Part shown: in pieces, positions 43,892-54,386 of the stretch | Layout of the letters: each line of letters begins with the position of its first letter | Position numbering within the stretch: position 1 is the first letter of the stretch | Assembly: GCF_000426345.1 (NCBI RefSeq) | Contig: NZ_AUFE01000017.1 | Span: 1 to 64,000, forward strand | From: Cupriavidus phytohabitans | GTDB taxonomy: Bacteria > Pseudomonadota > Gammaproteobacteria > Burkholderiales > Burkholderiaceae | Direction: 5' to 3' | Length of the DNA: 64,000 nt | Position numbers and translations under genes: made by a program | The notes under the pieces: generated by a model | What the model was told of the DNA's origin: nothing | Seen by the model: only the letters and a program-made list of their open reading frames with translations | The model's database searches: none

Positions 43892-45028
43892 TCAGTAGGC
43901 GCTGTGCTCGTTGGCCTTGACGTATTCGACCGTCACCTTGCCGCGCATGACGCGGTAAGCCCATGATGTGTAGCCGATCACGAGGGGCATGAACACGACG
44001 GTCGCGCACAGCATGATCGTCAGCGTCAGCTGGCTGGAAACGCTGTCCCAGACCGTCAGGCTGTGGGCCGGCATGCTGCTCGATGGCATGACGAACGGGA
44101 ACATGCTCGCGCCCGCCGTGCCGATCACGCCTGTCATGCTCAGGCTCGTCGCAACGAATGCGGCAAGCGTGCGCCCCAGCCGCTGAAGCCAGACTCCGGC
44201 CAGCGCGCCCGCCACGGCGAGCACGGGCAGCATCCACAGCGCGGGCACGCGTGCGTAGTTGGCCAGCCAGGCGCCGGCCTCGCGCACCACCGCCTTGGCA
44301 GTCGGGTCCGCGACGGCGGCCGGTTCGATCGCCGAGGCGATCCTGTACCCGTCCAGCTTGCCGACCCACAGTCCCGCGGCAACGAAGGCCACGCTCATGG
44401 CCAGCGCTGCCCAACCGGTGGCGCGGACCGCGCGCTGCTGCAGCGGCCCCTGCGTGCGGTGCGCAAGATACGCGGCGCCATGCATGGTGACCATGGCGCT
44501 GCTGACCACGCCGGCCAGCAGGGCAAAGGGATTGAGCAGCGCCCAGAAACTACCCGTGTAGGTCGACACCATGTAGGCGTCGAAATGGTATGGCACGCCC
44601 TGCAGCAGGTTCCCGAACGCCACGCCGAAGATCAGCGGCGGCACGGTTCCTCCGATGAACAGGCCCCAGTCCCAGGTACGGCGCCAGCGCGGGTCGTGGA
44701 TCTTGCTCCGGTAGTCAAAGCCGACCGGGCGGAAGAACAAGGCCCAGAGCACGGCGAGCATGGCCCAGTAGAAGCCGCTGAACGCAGTAGCATAGACCAG
44801 CGGCCAGGCCGCGAAGATGGCTCCGCCACCGGTGATGAACCATACCTGGTTGCCATCCCAGTGCGGGCCGACCGTGTTGATGACGACGCGTCGCTCTTCG
44901 TCGCTGCGGCCGATGAAGGGCAACAGCGTGCCGACGCCCATGTCGTGCCCGTCCATGATGGCAAAGCCGACAAGCAGCACCCCCACCAGAAGCCACCAGA
45001 CCAGCTTCAGGGTCGTGTAGTCAAACAT
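43892..45028 (-). CDS. cydB: Cytochrome bd ubiquinol oxidase subunit II
   Basis: A 378-residue membrane subunit. Typical motifs are GFAIMDGHDMGVG, TVGPHWDGNQVWFITGGGAIFAAWP, and VMVTMHGAAYLAHRT-like in the middle. It structurally supports the haem-bearing CydA. The gap to cydA is 10 bases. Confidence 0.94.
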   Translation of the reverse strand: MFDYTTLKLVWWLLVGVLLVGFAIMDGHDMGVGTLLPFIGRSDEERRVVINTVGPHWDGNQVWFITGGGAIFAAWPLVYATAFSGFYWAMLAVLWALFFRPVGFDYRSKIHDPRWRRTWDWGLFIGGTVPPLIFGVAFGNLLQGVPYHFDAYMVSTYTGSFWALLNPFALLAGVVSSAMVTMHGAAYLAHRTQGPLQQRAVRATGWAALAMSVAFVAAGLWVGKLDGYRIASAIEPAAVADPTAKAVVREAGAWLANYARVPALWMLPVLAVAGALAGVWLQRLGRTLAAFVATSLSMTGVIGTAGASMFPFVMPSSSMPAHSLTVWDSVSSQLTLTIMLCATVVFMPLVIGYTSWAYRVMRGKVTVEYVKANEHSAY

Positions 45029-45038
45029 GCGAATCTCC

Positions 45039-46613
45039 TTATGCGTGGGCGTGGGCGTGGGCGTGGACTGGCTCGTTCTGGTAGCGTCCGGTACCGAGGC
45101 TGCCGGGCCCCTGCCGCGCGAACTTGACCATCAGGTAGACCTCGACGATCAGCAGGACGGTGTAGAAGCCGACGAAACCGGCCAGTGACCCATACAGACT
45201 GGTGACGCTCAACGTGGAAACGCTGAGATGCGTGGGCAGGACGCCGTAGATAGTCCACGGCTGGCGGCCGTACTCGGCGACGAACCAGCCCAGCTCGCAG
45301 GCCAGCCATGGCGCGGGCAGCATCCAGATTGCCCAGCGCAGCAGCCAGGGGCGCGAGCGGAATCGTCCCTTCAGCGTGGTCCAGAACGACAGGGCAAACA
45401 GTGCCAGCATCGCGAAACCCAGGCCCACCATGGCACGGAACGCCCAGAACATCGGTGTGACGCGCGGAATGGTGTCGCGCACCGCGCGATCGATCATGTC
45501 CGGCGTGGCCTGGCGCACGTCCGTCGTATAGCGCTTGAGCAGGAGACCGAAGCCAAGGTCGGCCTGGTGCTGCTTCAGTGTCGCCAGCGCGTGCGCATCG
45601 TCACGATGGCTGCGCAGCGTCTCGAGCGCGGTGACCGCCTGGACGCCATTGAGGATCCGCTCGCGGTTGCGCGCCTGGATCTCGTGGATGCCTGGAATCT
45701 CCCGGGAGACCGACCGGGTGCCGATCAGGCCCATGACCCAGGGAATCCGCACCGCCCAGTCGTTGCGCTGCGCGCTCTCGTTGATGCCGGCCACGAGGTT
45801 GAACGCTGCCGGCGCGGGCTCCGTCTCCCACATTGCCTCGATCGCCGCCATCTTGGTCTGCTGCGCCTCGCCGACCGTGTAGCCGCTTTCGTCGCCGAGC
45901 ACGATGACCGAGCAGACACTGGCGAGCCCGAAGGCCGCCGCCACGCGGAAGCTGCGCTTGGCGAACTCCACGTCGCGCCCGCGCAGCAGGTACCAGGCCG
46001 ACACCGACAGAACGAACATCGCCCCGGTGACATAGCCGGCCGAGACCGTATGCACGAACTTGGCCTGCGCATCGGGATTAAAGACGATGGCCCAGAAGTC
46101 GGTCATCTCCATGCGCATTGTCTGCCAGTTGAACTCGGCGCCGACCGGGTTCTGCATCCACCCATTGGCGATCAGGATCCACAGCGCCGACAAGTTGGTG
46201 CCAAGCGCCATCAGGGCGGTCACGACCAGGTGCTGCACGCGCGAAAGGCGGTCCCAGCCGAAGAAGAACAGGCCGATGAACGTGGACTCGAGAAAGAATG
46301 CCATCAGCCCTTCGATGGCCAGCGGCGCGCCGAAGATGTCGCCCACGTAGTGCGAGTAGTACGCCCAGTTCGTGCCGAACTGGAATTCGAGCGTGATGCC
46401 GGTAGTCACGCCCAGCGCGAAGTTGATGCCGAACAGCTTGCCCCAGAAGCGGGTCATGTCCTTCCAGACCACATTGCCAGTCATGACATAGACCGTCTCC
46501 ATGATGACCAGCAGCCAGACCATGCCCAGGGTAAGCGGGACAAATAAGAAGTGATAGAGAGCGGTGGCGGCGAACTGCAGCCGGGAAAGGTCCACCAGTT
46601 GTTCCGGGATCAC
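45039..46613 (-). CDS. cydA: Cytochrome bd ubiquinol oxidase subunit I
   Basis: A 524-residue haem b558/b595/d subunit. The axial His lies in TALYHFLFVPLTLG; FVHTVSAGYVTGAMFVL and PMFWAFRAMVGLGFAML carry the His and Met ligands of b558; EYGRQPW is the conserved quinol-side motif. The start is a GTG at 46613 with AAGGAG seven bases upstream; the frame continues upstream through cydP. The short quinol loop fits the CIO-like subclass, which tolerates sulfide and cyanide better than haem-copper oxidases. Confidence 0.94.
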   Translation of the reverse strand: MIPEQLVDLSRLQFAATALYHFLFVPLTLGMVWLLVIMETVYVMTGNVVWKDMTRFWGKLFGINFALGVTTGITLEFQFGTNWAYYSHYVGDIFGAPLAIEGLMAFFLESTFIGLFFFGWDRLSRVQHLVVTALMALGTNLSALWILIANGWMQNPVGAEFNWQTMRMEMTDFWAIVFNPDAQAKFVHTVSAGYVTGAMFVLSVSAWYLLRGRDVEFAKRSFRVAAAFGLASVCSVIVLGDESGYTVGEAQQTKMAAIEAMWETEPAPAAFNLVAGINESAQRNDWAVRIPWVMGLIGTRSVSREIPGIHEIQARNRERILNGVQAVTALETLRSHRDDAHALATLKQHQADLGFGLLLKRYTTDVRQATPDMIDRAVRDTIPRVTPMFWAFRAMVGLGFAMLALFALSFWTTLKGRFRSRPWLLRWAIWMLPAPWLACELGWFVAEYGRQPWTIYGVLPTHLSVSTLSVTSLYGSLAGFVGFYTVLLIVEVYLMVKFARQGPGSLGTGRYQNEPVHAHAHAHA

Positions 46614-46804
46614 GGACGGGCTCCTTGCAGGCGAAGGTTGCCGGACACCGTGGGTGCGGCGCGCAGGTGCGCGGAGGCAGAGACGGCGTCGACCGGTACG
46701 CGCTGTCCGGCGATGAAGGCCAGCCAGAGCCCCAACAGCAGTAACAGCTTGATTGCCAGGACCCAGCCCAGGTGACGCAGCAGGTTTTGATCGGAAGCGT
46801 TCAT
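46610..46804 (-). CDS. cydP: CydP, putative small oxidase subunit
   Basis: A 64-residue single-helix protein (RHLGWVLAIKLLLLLGLWLAF) with a conserved GQRVPVDA-type loop, found before cydA in many beta- and gammaproteobacteria. Its stop overlaps the cydA GTG (GTGA). No Shine-Dalgarno is seen before the ATG, and the predicted sigma54 transcript would begin at about this ATG. Confidence 0.85.
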   Translation of the reverse strand: MNASDQNLLRHLGWVLAIKLLLLLGLWLAFIAGQRVPVDAVSASAHLRAAPTVSGNLRLQGARP

Positions 46805-46816
46805 GACGACACATGA

Positions 46817-46831
46817 ACAAGTTCCGTGCCA
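46817..46831 (-). promoter_or_regulatory. Sigma54 (-24/-12) promoter of the bd-oxidase operon
   Basis: On the minus strand TGGCACG-GAAC-TTGT matches the RpoN consensus TGGCACG-N4-TTGC except for the last base. The predicted start is near 46805, one base before the cydP ATG. Confidence 0.7.
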
Positions 46832-46929
46832 ACCCGATGCGTTGATAAAAAAGGCTGACAAAACAATGGCTTGCCCGTCCAGCGGACGCAGGCGTTCGAC
46901 TGCCTCGACTGTCAGGCAGGTGTCACCGC

Positions 46930-46943
46930 TGCCATCGGTGGCA
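46930..46943. promoter_or_regulatory. Candidate FisR upstream site (cyd side)
   Basis: TGCCA-TCGG-TGGCA inverted repeat about 100 bases upstream of the cyd -24/-12 promoter. A related palindrome with identical arms is on the pdo side. Additional TGGCA half-sites follow (46949, 46959). Confidence 0.5.
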
Positions 46944-46995
46944 CTGAATGGCAGTGATCTGGCAGGAAAACGGCCGTGCGACCGCCTCGGGCGGA

Positions 46996-48303
<1,308 letters not shown>

Positions 48304-48369
48304 GGGGCGTGGGGGCTTGGGCGGGGCGGCATCGGGGGGGCCGCGCCATTCTGCCAAATCCCGCCATTA

Positions 48370-48383
48370 CTGCCAAGTGGCAG
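48370..48383. promoter_or_regulatory. Candidate FisR upstream site (pdo side)
   Basis: CTGCCA-AG-TGGCAG inverted repeat about 90 bases upstream of the pdo -24/-12 promoter; it has the same TGCCA/TGGCA arms as the site at 46930 with a shorter spacer. Confidence 0.5.
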
Positions 48384-48470
48384 CGCCACGCTTCGCCAGA
48401 CGGCAGGCGGAACTGGCCGCTGCGCGCAGAAATCATAAAAAAATCAATAACTTAAGAATCAAATCAGTCT

Positions 48471-48485
48471 TGGCACGAGTTTTGA
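48471..48485 (+). promoter_or_regulatory. Sigma54 (-24/-12) promoter of pdo-sqr
   Basis: TGGCACG-AGTT-TTGA, with GG and G at the required 10-base spacing. The predicted start near 48497 leaves a leader of about 30 bases. Confidence 0.75.
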
Positions 48486-48526
48486 GTAGAAGCAGCAGTC
48501 CTCTCCTGACCTCGAATTGACCACTC

Positions 48527-49423
48527 ATGACACCGACCAAGCCAAGCCCATCGCACATGGAGATTGAAGCCTTCTTCGATCCCGACACCTCGACGCTCAG
48601 CTACCTCGTACTGGACCGCGCGAGCCGGCAATGCGCATTGATCGACAGCGTGCTCGACTACGATCCGAAATCCGGACGCACGCACACGACCAGCGCGGAT
48701 CGCTTGGTCGAGCGCGTACAGTCGCTCGGCGCGACCGTGCACTGGATCCTGGAGACCCATGTGCATGCGGACCACCTGTCGGCCGCGCCCTACCTCAAGC
48801 GCAGGCTCGGCGGCCAGACCGCCATCGGCAGCCACATCACCACCGTGCAGCAGGTATTCGGCAAGTTGTTCAACAGTGGCGCCGACTTCGCGCGCGACGG
48901 GCATCAGTTCGACCGTCTGCTGCAGGATGGCGACACCTTCAGCATTGGGGGACTGCAGGCACGCGCCATGCACACGCCGGGGCATACGCCGGCCTGCATG
49001 ACCTATGTGGTCAGCGACGGCAACGATACCGCCGCGTTCGTCGGCGACACCCTGTTCATGCCGGATTACGGCACCGCCCGTTGCGACTTCCCAGGCGGCG
49101 ACGCGCGCACACTCTACCGCTCCATCAACAAGGTGCTGAGCCTGCCACAGGACACCCGCCTGTACATGTGCCACGACTACCAGCCAGGCGGCCGGGAGCT
49201 GCAATACATGACCACGGTCGCGGACGAGCGCGAGCGCAACATCCATGTGCGCAACGGCATCAGCGAAGAGGAATTCGTCGCCATGCGCCAGGCGCGCGAC
49301 GCCACGCTGTCGATGCCGACGCTGATCCTGCCTTCGGTCCAGGTGAACATGCGTGCGGGTGAACTGCCGCCGCCCGAGGACAACGGCATGCGCTACCTGA
49401 AAATTCCCCTCAACGCGCTCTGA
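48527..49423 (+). CDS. pdo: Persulfide dioxygenase of the FisR regulon
   Basis: A 298-residue ETHE1-type enzyme oxidising glutathione persulfide to sulfite. Iron-binding motif HVHADHLSAAPYLK, GHTPACMTYVVSDG, FVGDTLFMPDYGTARCDFPGGD and MCHDYQPGGR are intact. The ATG at 48527 has a poor ribosome site; an internal Met at 48557 aligns with the start of the paralogue at 38087. It shares SVLDYDPKSGRT and the LKIPLNAL end with that paralogue. Co-transcribed with sqr 29 bases downstream. Confidence 0.93.
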   Translation: MTPTKPSPSHMEIEAFFDPDTSTLSYLVLDRASRQCALIDSVLDYDPKSGRTHTTSADRLVERVQSLGATVHWILETHVHADHLSAAPYLKRRLGGQTAIGSHITTVQQVFGKLFNSGADFARDGHQFDRLLQDGDTFSIGGLQARAMHTPGHTPACMTYVVSDGNDTAAFVGDTLFMPDYGTARCDFPGGDARTLYRSINKVLSLPQDTRLYMCHDYQPGGRELQYMTTVADERERNIHVRNGISEEEFVAMRQARDATLSMPTLILPSVQVNMRAGELPPPEDNGMRYLKIPLNAL

Positions 49424-49452
49424 GCCACCCGCCCCAAAGGAACAGACAGACC

Positions 49453-51129
49453 ATGCAACCCCGCGCCCTCACCAACGATCTTTCGGTCAGCCAGCAAATT
49501 GTTCCCGACGATGTGCACACCCTGGCCGCCATCGGCTTTCGCTCGCTGATCTGCAACCGCCCGGATGGCGAAGGCCCTGACCAGCCAGGCTTCCAGGAAA
49601 TCGAGCGCAAGGCTTTCGCACTCGGCCTGCAGGTACATTACCTGCCGGTGGAATCGGGCAAGGTCAGCGACGAACAGGCGCAGGCGTTCGGCCAGCTGCT
49701 GGACAGCCTGCCGAAGCCGGTACTGGCCTACTGCCGCACCGGCACGCGCTCGGCCACGCTGTGGGCGCTGTCGCAGTCCGCGCGCAGGCCGCTGCCGGAC
49801 ATCATCGAGCGGGCGGCGGCCGCCGGCTACGACCTCAAGGGCGTCGTCCGGCGCATCGCCAACGGCGGCCGTACACCCGTGGACGTTGCCGATGCCAGCC
49901 ACGCAGTCGTCATCATTGGCGGGGGCGCCGCGGGAATCGCCGTAGCGTCGAGCTTGCTGGCACGCAAGCCGGGACTGGACATCGCCATCGTCGACCCGGC
50001 CGACATCCACTACTACCAGCCCGGCTGGACGCTGGTGGGCGGCGGCGTTTTCGAGCCGGCCCATACCGCGCGCACCATGGCTTCGGTGCTGCCGCGCGGC
50101 GTGGCGTGGATCAAGGCGGCCGTGGCAGCCTTCGAGCCCGAGCGCGATGCGGTCATTCTCGACGGGTGCCGCGTGGTGAAGTACGAACAACTGGTGGTGT
50201 GCCCGGGGCTCAAGCTGGATTGGGACGCAATCGAAGGGCTGCCCGAAACGCTGGGCCGCAACGGCGTGACCTCCAACTACCGCTACGACCTCGCACCGTA
50301 CACCTGGAACCTCGTGCGCGAGCTGACCCGCAAGGGCGGCGGCAAGGCGCTCTTCACGCAGCCGCCCATGCCGATCAAGTGCGCGGGAGCGCCGCAGAAG
50401 GCCATGTACCTGTCTGCCGATGCCTGGCGCCGCGCCGGCATACTCGATCGCGTCGACATCGACTTCTGCAACGCGGGCAACGTGCTGTTCGGCGTGGCGG
50501 ACTACGTGCCGGCGCTGATGCAGTACGTCGAGCGCTATGCCATTGCCCTGAACTTCGGCGAGACGCTGGTGAAAGTGGACGGCGCCGCGCGCCGGGCGAC
50601 GTTCCGACGGGCCGCCGCTGGCGGCGAGCCGGAACTGGTCGAGCGCGAGTTCGACATGCTCCATGCCGTGCCGCCCCAGAAGGCCCCCGATTTCATCCGC
50701 GTCAGCCCGCTGGCCGATGCCGCCGGCTGGGTCGAAGTCGATCCCGCAACGCTGCGCCACAAGCGCTTTGACAATGTCTTCGGGTTGGGCGATGCCGGCA
50801 ACATGCCCAATGCCAAGACGGCCGCCGCGGCGCGCAAGCAGGCGCCGGTCGTCGCGCACAACGTGCTGGCCACCCGCGGCGAGGCCGCGGGAGAAGCCCG
50901 CTACGACGGTTACGGCTCCTGCCCCCTGACAGTGGAACGCGGCAAGATCGTCCTGGCCGAGTTCACCTACGGCGGCAAGGTCGCCCCCAGCTTTCCGGTC
51001 TGGTTCATCGATGGCACGCGGCCTTCGCGGCTGGCGTGGTGGCTCAAGGAGCGGATTCTGCCGCCGCTCTACTGGCAGGGCATGCTGAAGGGGCGCGAAT
51101 GGCTCGCGACACCCGAGTTGCAGGGATGA
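49453..51129 (+). CDS. sqr: Sulfide:quinone oxidoreductase with N-terminal DUF442 phosphatase-like domain
   Basis: A 558-residue fusion. Residues 1-125 are a DUF442/tyrosine-phosphatase-like domain with a P-loop (VLAYCRTGTRSATLWAL). From about residue 150 an FAD-dependent disulfide oxidoreductase begins (VVIIGGGAAGIAVASSLLAR), with catalytic-type cysteines in LVVCPGLKLDWD, PIKCAGAPQKAM and DFCNAGN, and a C-terminal amphipathic part (RLAWWLKERILPPLYW) for membrane docking. It oxidises H2S to persulfide on a thiol acceptor, feeding quinol to the nearby bd oxidase. AAAGGAACAG precedes the ATG. Confidence 0.93.
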   Translation: MQPRALTNDLSVSQQIVPDDVHTLAAIGFRSLICNRPDGEGPDQPGFQEIERKAFALGLQVHYLPVESGKVSDEQAQAFGQLLDSLPKPVLAYCRTGTRSATLWALSQSARRPLPDIIERAAAAGYDLKGVVRRIANGGRTPVDVADASHAVVIIGGGAAGIAVASSLLARKPGLDIAIVDPADIHYYQPGWTLVGGGVFEPAHTARTMASVLPRGVAWIKAAVAAFEPERDAVILDGCRVVKYEQLVVCPGLKLDWDAIEGLPETLGRNGVTSNYRYDLAPYTWNLVRELTRKGGGKALFTQPPMPIKCAGAPQKAMYLSADAWRRAGILDRVDIDFCNAGNVLFGVADYVPALMQYVERYAIALNFGETLVKVDGAARRATFRRAAAGGEPELVEREFDMLHAVPPQKAPDFIRVSPLADAAGWVEVDPATLRHKRFDNVFGLGDAGNMPNAKTAAAARKQAPVVAHNVLATRGEAAGEARYDGYGSCPLTVERGKIVLAEFTYGGKVAPSFPVWFIDGTRPSRLAWWLKERILPPLYWQGMLKGREWLATPELQG

Positions 51130-51681
51130 CACAGACGGAGCTACCCGAATCTGTTGTACAAGGCTGCTGTAGCCTCCCGGCGCTGCTTCCGGAAATGGCA
51201 TGTCCGATCCGATCCCAACGCCCTCGCCCCCCGACCGTGCCGGCAAGACTTCTGTAACTGCATGAAAGGCTCCCCAGGGCGTCAAGCGAACATCGCCGAA
51301 CTTGAGGGATCAGAACCTGCCGGGTACGCCCGTCAGTGGGATCCGCCGCCAGCACTGCGCGCTCGTCCGCGGGTGTGGCGTAGAGAATGCTCTTGCCGTT
51401 GGCCGCGAAGCTTGGAGCCCTCGTCAGGAAGCCGCCGATGTGCTGGGGCACGCCTCGCTGGCGACGACAGCGCCGTCAGAGCTTGCATGGTGGCCATGGA
51501 GCCTCGCTGGTCGCCGCGACTGTCCTAACTGGCTGGTTCCCGGCGCCAGTCTTCTCTCCGGTCTAGAATTGCTGATGAGACATCATCACACACCTGTCCG
51601 GTCGGACATGATGATGGGTAGTCAACAGGTGGCCAAACATAGCAGCCAGGGCGAGCGATGCGGTCGGCAGAGAGATCCGGC
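51130..51681. other. Stretch between sqr and the UPF0182 gene
   Basis: No intact gene. A fragment of a tyrosine recombinase is seen at 51421-51476; the rest is unrecognised. ATCATCACACACCTGTCCGG... near 51580 is AT-richer but has no clear motif. Confidence 0.4.
51421..51476 (+). mobile_element. Possible tyrosine-recombinase C-terminal relic
   Basis: RQEAADVLGHASLATTAP resembles the LGHxSxxTT segment that precedes the catalytic Tyr of phage-type integrases. It is very short and isolated, so only suggestive of an old integration. Confidence 0.3.
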
Positions 51682-52725
51682 ATGCGCCTTGGACGCTATG
51701 CAATCGCGGCTGTAGTAGCCCTCGTCGGCCTGATCATCTTCGCGCTCCTGGCAGACATTCTGGTCGAATGGCTGTGGTTTTCCTCGATCGGCTACGCCAG
51801 CGTTTTCCGGGTCGTCCTTTCCGCTCAGGTGCTGGTGTTTATTGCCGTGTTTGCGATCTCGGCGGGCACCATATGGTTGGCAGGGTGGCTGGCGCATCAG
51901 TATGCGGGCAGCCCTCGCGTCCTGGCATCGCACGGCTTTCCTTCCGGAAGGCCGCAATTCATTGGCGAGCCCGGCGACCTCATGGCGCGCATTCCCTGGG
52001 GTGCCAGCATTGCCGGCGCCGCTGTGATCCTCGGACTGGTCATCGCCGGGAGCGGAATCCAGCAGTGGGACATGGCGCTTCGCTTCCTGCATCAAGTGCC
52101 CTTCGGCGAGCGGGACCCGATCTTCGGCAAGGACATCGGCTTCTATCTCTTCTCGTTGCCCGTCTATATTGCGCTGAAGAACTGGCTGCAACTACTGCTG
52201 CTCTGCAGCACGGCCATTTCAGGTGTGATCTATGGGGTGCGCGGCGACATCGCGCTCGCGCCGCCGGCCCCGCGGCTCTCTCCCGCCGCTGCGGTTCATG
52301 GCTCTGTACTCCTTTGCCTGTTCTTCGTGCTGAAGGCCTGGTCCTACTGGCTCGATCGCTATCTGCTGCTTTACGGCGATAACGGCGTCGTGATTGGCGC
52401 CAGCTATACCGACATACACGTCGAGCTGCCGGTCCTGTGGCTGCTTATAGGCCTTGCCATTGCCGCAGCCTTCGGATCGTTGGCCAATGTACGCCTGCGC
52501 GACTATCGAGTCGCCGCCGTCGCGGCCCTCCTGGTGTTTGGCGGCTCATTTCTGCTTGCCCTGATCTACCCGGCGCTGTTCCAGCGCTTCTATGTCAAGC
52601 CAAGCGAGCTGGAACTGGAAGCCCCTTATATCGCCCACAATATCGCACTGACCCGGAGGGCCTACGGCCTTGACCAGGTCACGATCAAGCCGTTCCCGGT
52701 CGAATCGCCGTTCGCACTGGCATGA
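51682..52725 (+). pseudogene. C-terminally truncated UPF0182 membrane protein
   Basis: The frame matches the N-terminal membrane half of UPF0182 (COG1615) proteins, with seven or so helices (VVALVGLIIFALLADILVEW..., FGKDIGFYLFSLPVYIALKN, YRVAAVAALLVFGGSFLLAL) and the junction FYVKPSELELEAPYIAHNI. Family members are about 900 residues; this one stops after VTIKPFPVESPFALA, so the large extracytoplasmic part is missing. The Met at 51682 gives the best N-terminus. Confidence 0.75.
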
Positions 52726-52909
52726 CCCGGTCATTCGGGAGTCGCCCCTACATCGGATTCCGGCCAGTCATATGTCTCGACTCGGAATAGTCCGGCAGGC
52801 AGCGTTTCAAACTCGCCCTTCCGACCTTCCTTCACTTTGATCGGAGCAACGAGAAACTCGCATCCCCTCCTTCCCATTCTCAGCCACGTGAGACCTCACT
52901 GACACACGG

Positions 52910-53323
52910 GTGAGGCTCGAAACCGAAGCACTCCGTCTGTCCATTCGCTACGGCGACACGCAATGGGAAGCGCAGTTGCGCGCGGCGTTCGACAACCTCA
53001 GCGCCTCGGAGGCCCCCGCCCCTTCGGCGGACCCCGCTGGCTGGGATCAGGCCAACCGGCGCTTCCACGAGGCCCTGATCGCCGCGCACCGCTCGCCGTG
53101 GAGCCAATATCTGCTGAAGCTACTTTACCGTCACGGGGAACGCTATCGGCACGTTGCCATCCGTCGCGGGACGAACCAATCTGCCTTCCGCAACGTGCAT
53201 GAGGAACATGCGTTGATCTTCGAGGCCGCTGTAGCACGTCAGGAAGCGCGCGCTGCGCTCGCGCTGGAGGCGCATATTCGCCTCACCTTCGAGTTGCTGT
53301 CGAGCGCCCAAATTGAAATGTAA
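52910..53323 (+). pseudogene. FCD domain of a GntR regulator, N-terminally truncated
   Basis: The 138-codon frame begins within an FCD ligand-binding domain (RLETEALRLSIRYGDTQWEAQL..., QANRRFHEALIAAHRSPW, YRHVAIRRG, HEEHALIFEAAVARQ), as in CsiR-like regulators. The winged-helix DNA-binding half is absent, and the sequence just upstream is unrelated. Next to the truncated UPF0182 gene this marks a recombination join. Confidence 0.75.
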
Positions 53324-53413
53324 GCATCCGGCTGCGACTGATTGCTGATTTGAAGATAGAAGAATGGGGGCACCTGGTGGATTATCGTGCACACAGGAGC
53401 GGGGGCATGCCGC

Positions 53414-53941
53414 CTATTGCTTCATGAGAGCGCCATGATTGGGGTGTCGCTGATCGCCCACCATGGCATCGGCGCCGTGATCGGAAAGCTGTGCGTCGAA
53501 CCAATTGTGCAGGGCAGCTACGAGTGTCTTATCTTCCGAACGGTAGGTCAGTTCCGCTCCTGCAGGAACTTCTTTGTACTCTATTTCGATTTGCCCTGGC
53601 TTGGCTGCCTTGAGCTCGGACAGCCCAGGCATAGCTGGGCCATGGATATGTGTGGGGCCAGAGAAATCGCCCTGCGAGAACTGCCGCTGGATAGTGCGTA
53701 AATGCTCGCGCACGAGCGAAACTTGTTCCGTATCCGAGGGAACGTTGACGATAACGCGCTGAATACCGCCGTCTTTCGTTTTGGTGAAGATGTGCGTTGT
53801 TCCCTTAAGGGTGAATGGCATGACGTCAGCCCCCAGTCTGGCGACTTCTGCCTGACGCTGGACATCCGCGGCCTTGACCGCACCGGCGAACGCGAGGGTG
53901 GTTAGAAAGGCTATTGTAAGAAAGGGCTTGCGGTGTGCCAT
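53414..53941 (-). CDS. Small periplasmic protein of the heavy-metal/sulfur neighbourhood
   Basis: A 175-residue exported protein: signal MAHRKPFLTIAFLTTLAFAGAVKA then QAEVARLGADVMPFTLKGTT, HIFTKTKDGGIQRVIVN, GDFSGPTHIHGPAMPGLSEL and a His-containing end (WFDAQLSDHGADAM). Homologues are often labelled aspartate carbamoyltransferase, which the sequence does not support. AGGAGG precedes the ATG at 53941. The longer frame to 54397 is an accidental fusion with an upstream dioxygenase relic. Confidence 0.8.
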   Translation of the reverse strand: MAHRKPFLTIAFLTTLAFAGAVKAADVQRQAEVARLGADVMPFTLKGTTHIFTKTKDGGIQRVIVNVPSDTEQVSLVREHLRTIQRQFSQGDFSGPTHIHGPAMPGLSELKAAKPGQIEIEYKEVPAGAELTYRSEDKTLVAALHNWFDAQLSDHGADAMVGDQRHPNHGALMKQ

Positions 53942-54008
53942 GATTATCCTCCTCTCGCGCCATGTCACGATCTTAACGACTTCGACGATGCCTGCCTTAT
54001 GCTCTACG

Positions 54009-54193
54009 CGCAGCCCATGCTCACGTATGAATGCGATGACCTTATCCGCGCTTGCCGTCGATGTCCGACCTGACTTTGGGTCATAGTCCAGCACCGAGTC
54101 GATTATGGTGCACTCGGAGCGCCCCTGTTGATAGATCGCGTAGGTCACGGTCCAGGTGGCCGGGTCGAAGAACGGCTGAATGGTCGGCTGCAT
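54009..54193 (-). pseudogene. 5' fragment of the persulfide dioxygenase gene, duplicated
   Basis: 185 bases matching 37903-38087 with three mismatches, encoding MQPTIQPFFDPATWTVTYAI and the next 40 or so residues, then cut off after GLRVE. It sits upstream of the periplasmic-protein gene in the same order as the relic at 37.1 kb. Confidence 0.9.
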
Positions 54194-54308
54194 AAATTGG
54201 AGCCGGCGCGCATCAGTACCCACCCGCCACGATGACAACCTCGGCGTCCGGCGCCAGGCTTGGCTGCTGGATGCCCGACGCCCCAACATCCGACATACCA
54301 TCGCTTCG

Positions 54309-54322
54309 TTGATCCCAATCAA
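54309..54322. promoter_or_regulatory. FNR/ANR box upstream of the Met-rich protein gene
   Basis: TTGAT-CCCA-ATCAA, an exact consensus centred about 71 bases before the ATG at 54387, a distance that suits a class II FNR promoter with a short leader. Confidence 0.7.
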
Positions 54323-54386
54323 CCCTCGTCCCTGACTGCTGCATACCTTAGACAAAGAATTACCATGTTTTCCCAGGAGGATTCCC

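Noticed and set aside
45228-46547. 439-codon + frame over cydA
   Set aside because: Antisense shadow of a clear cydA.
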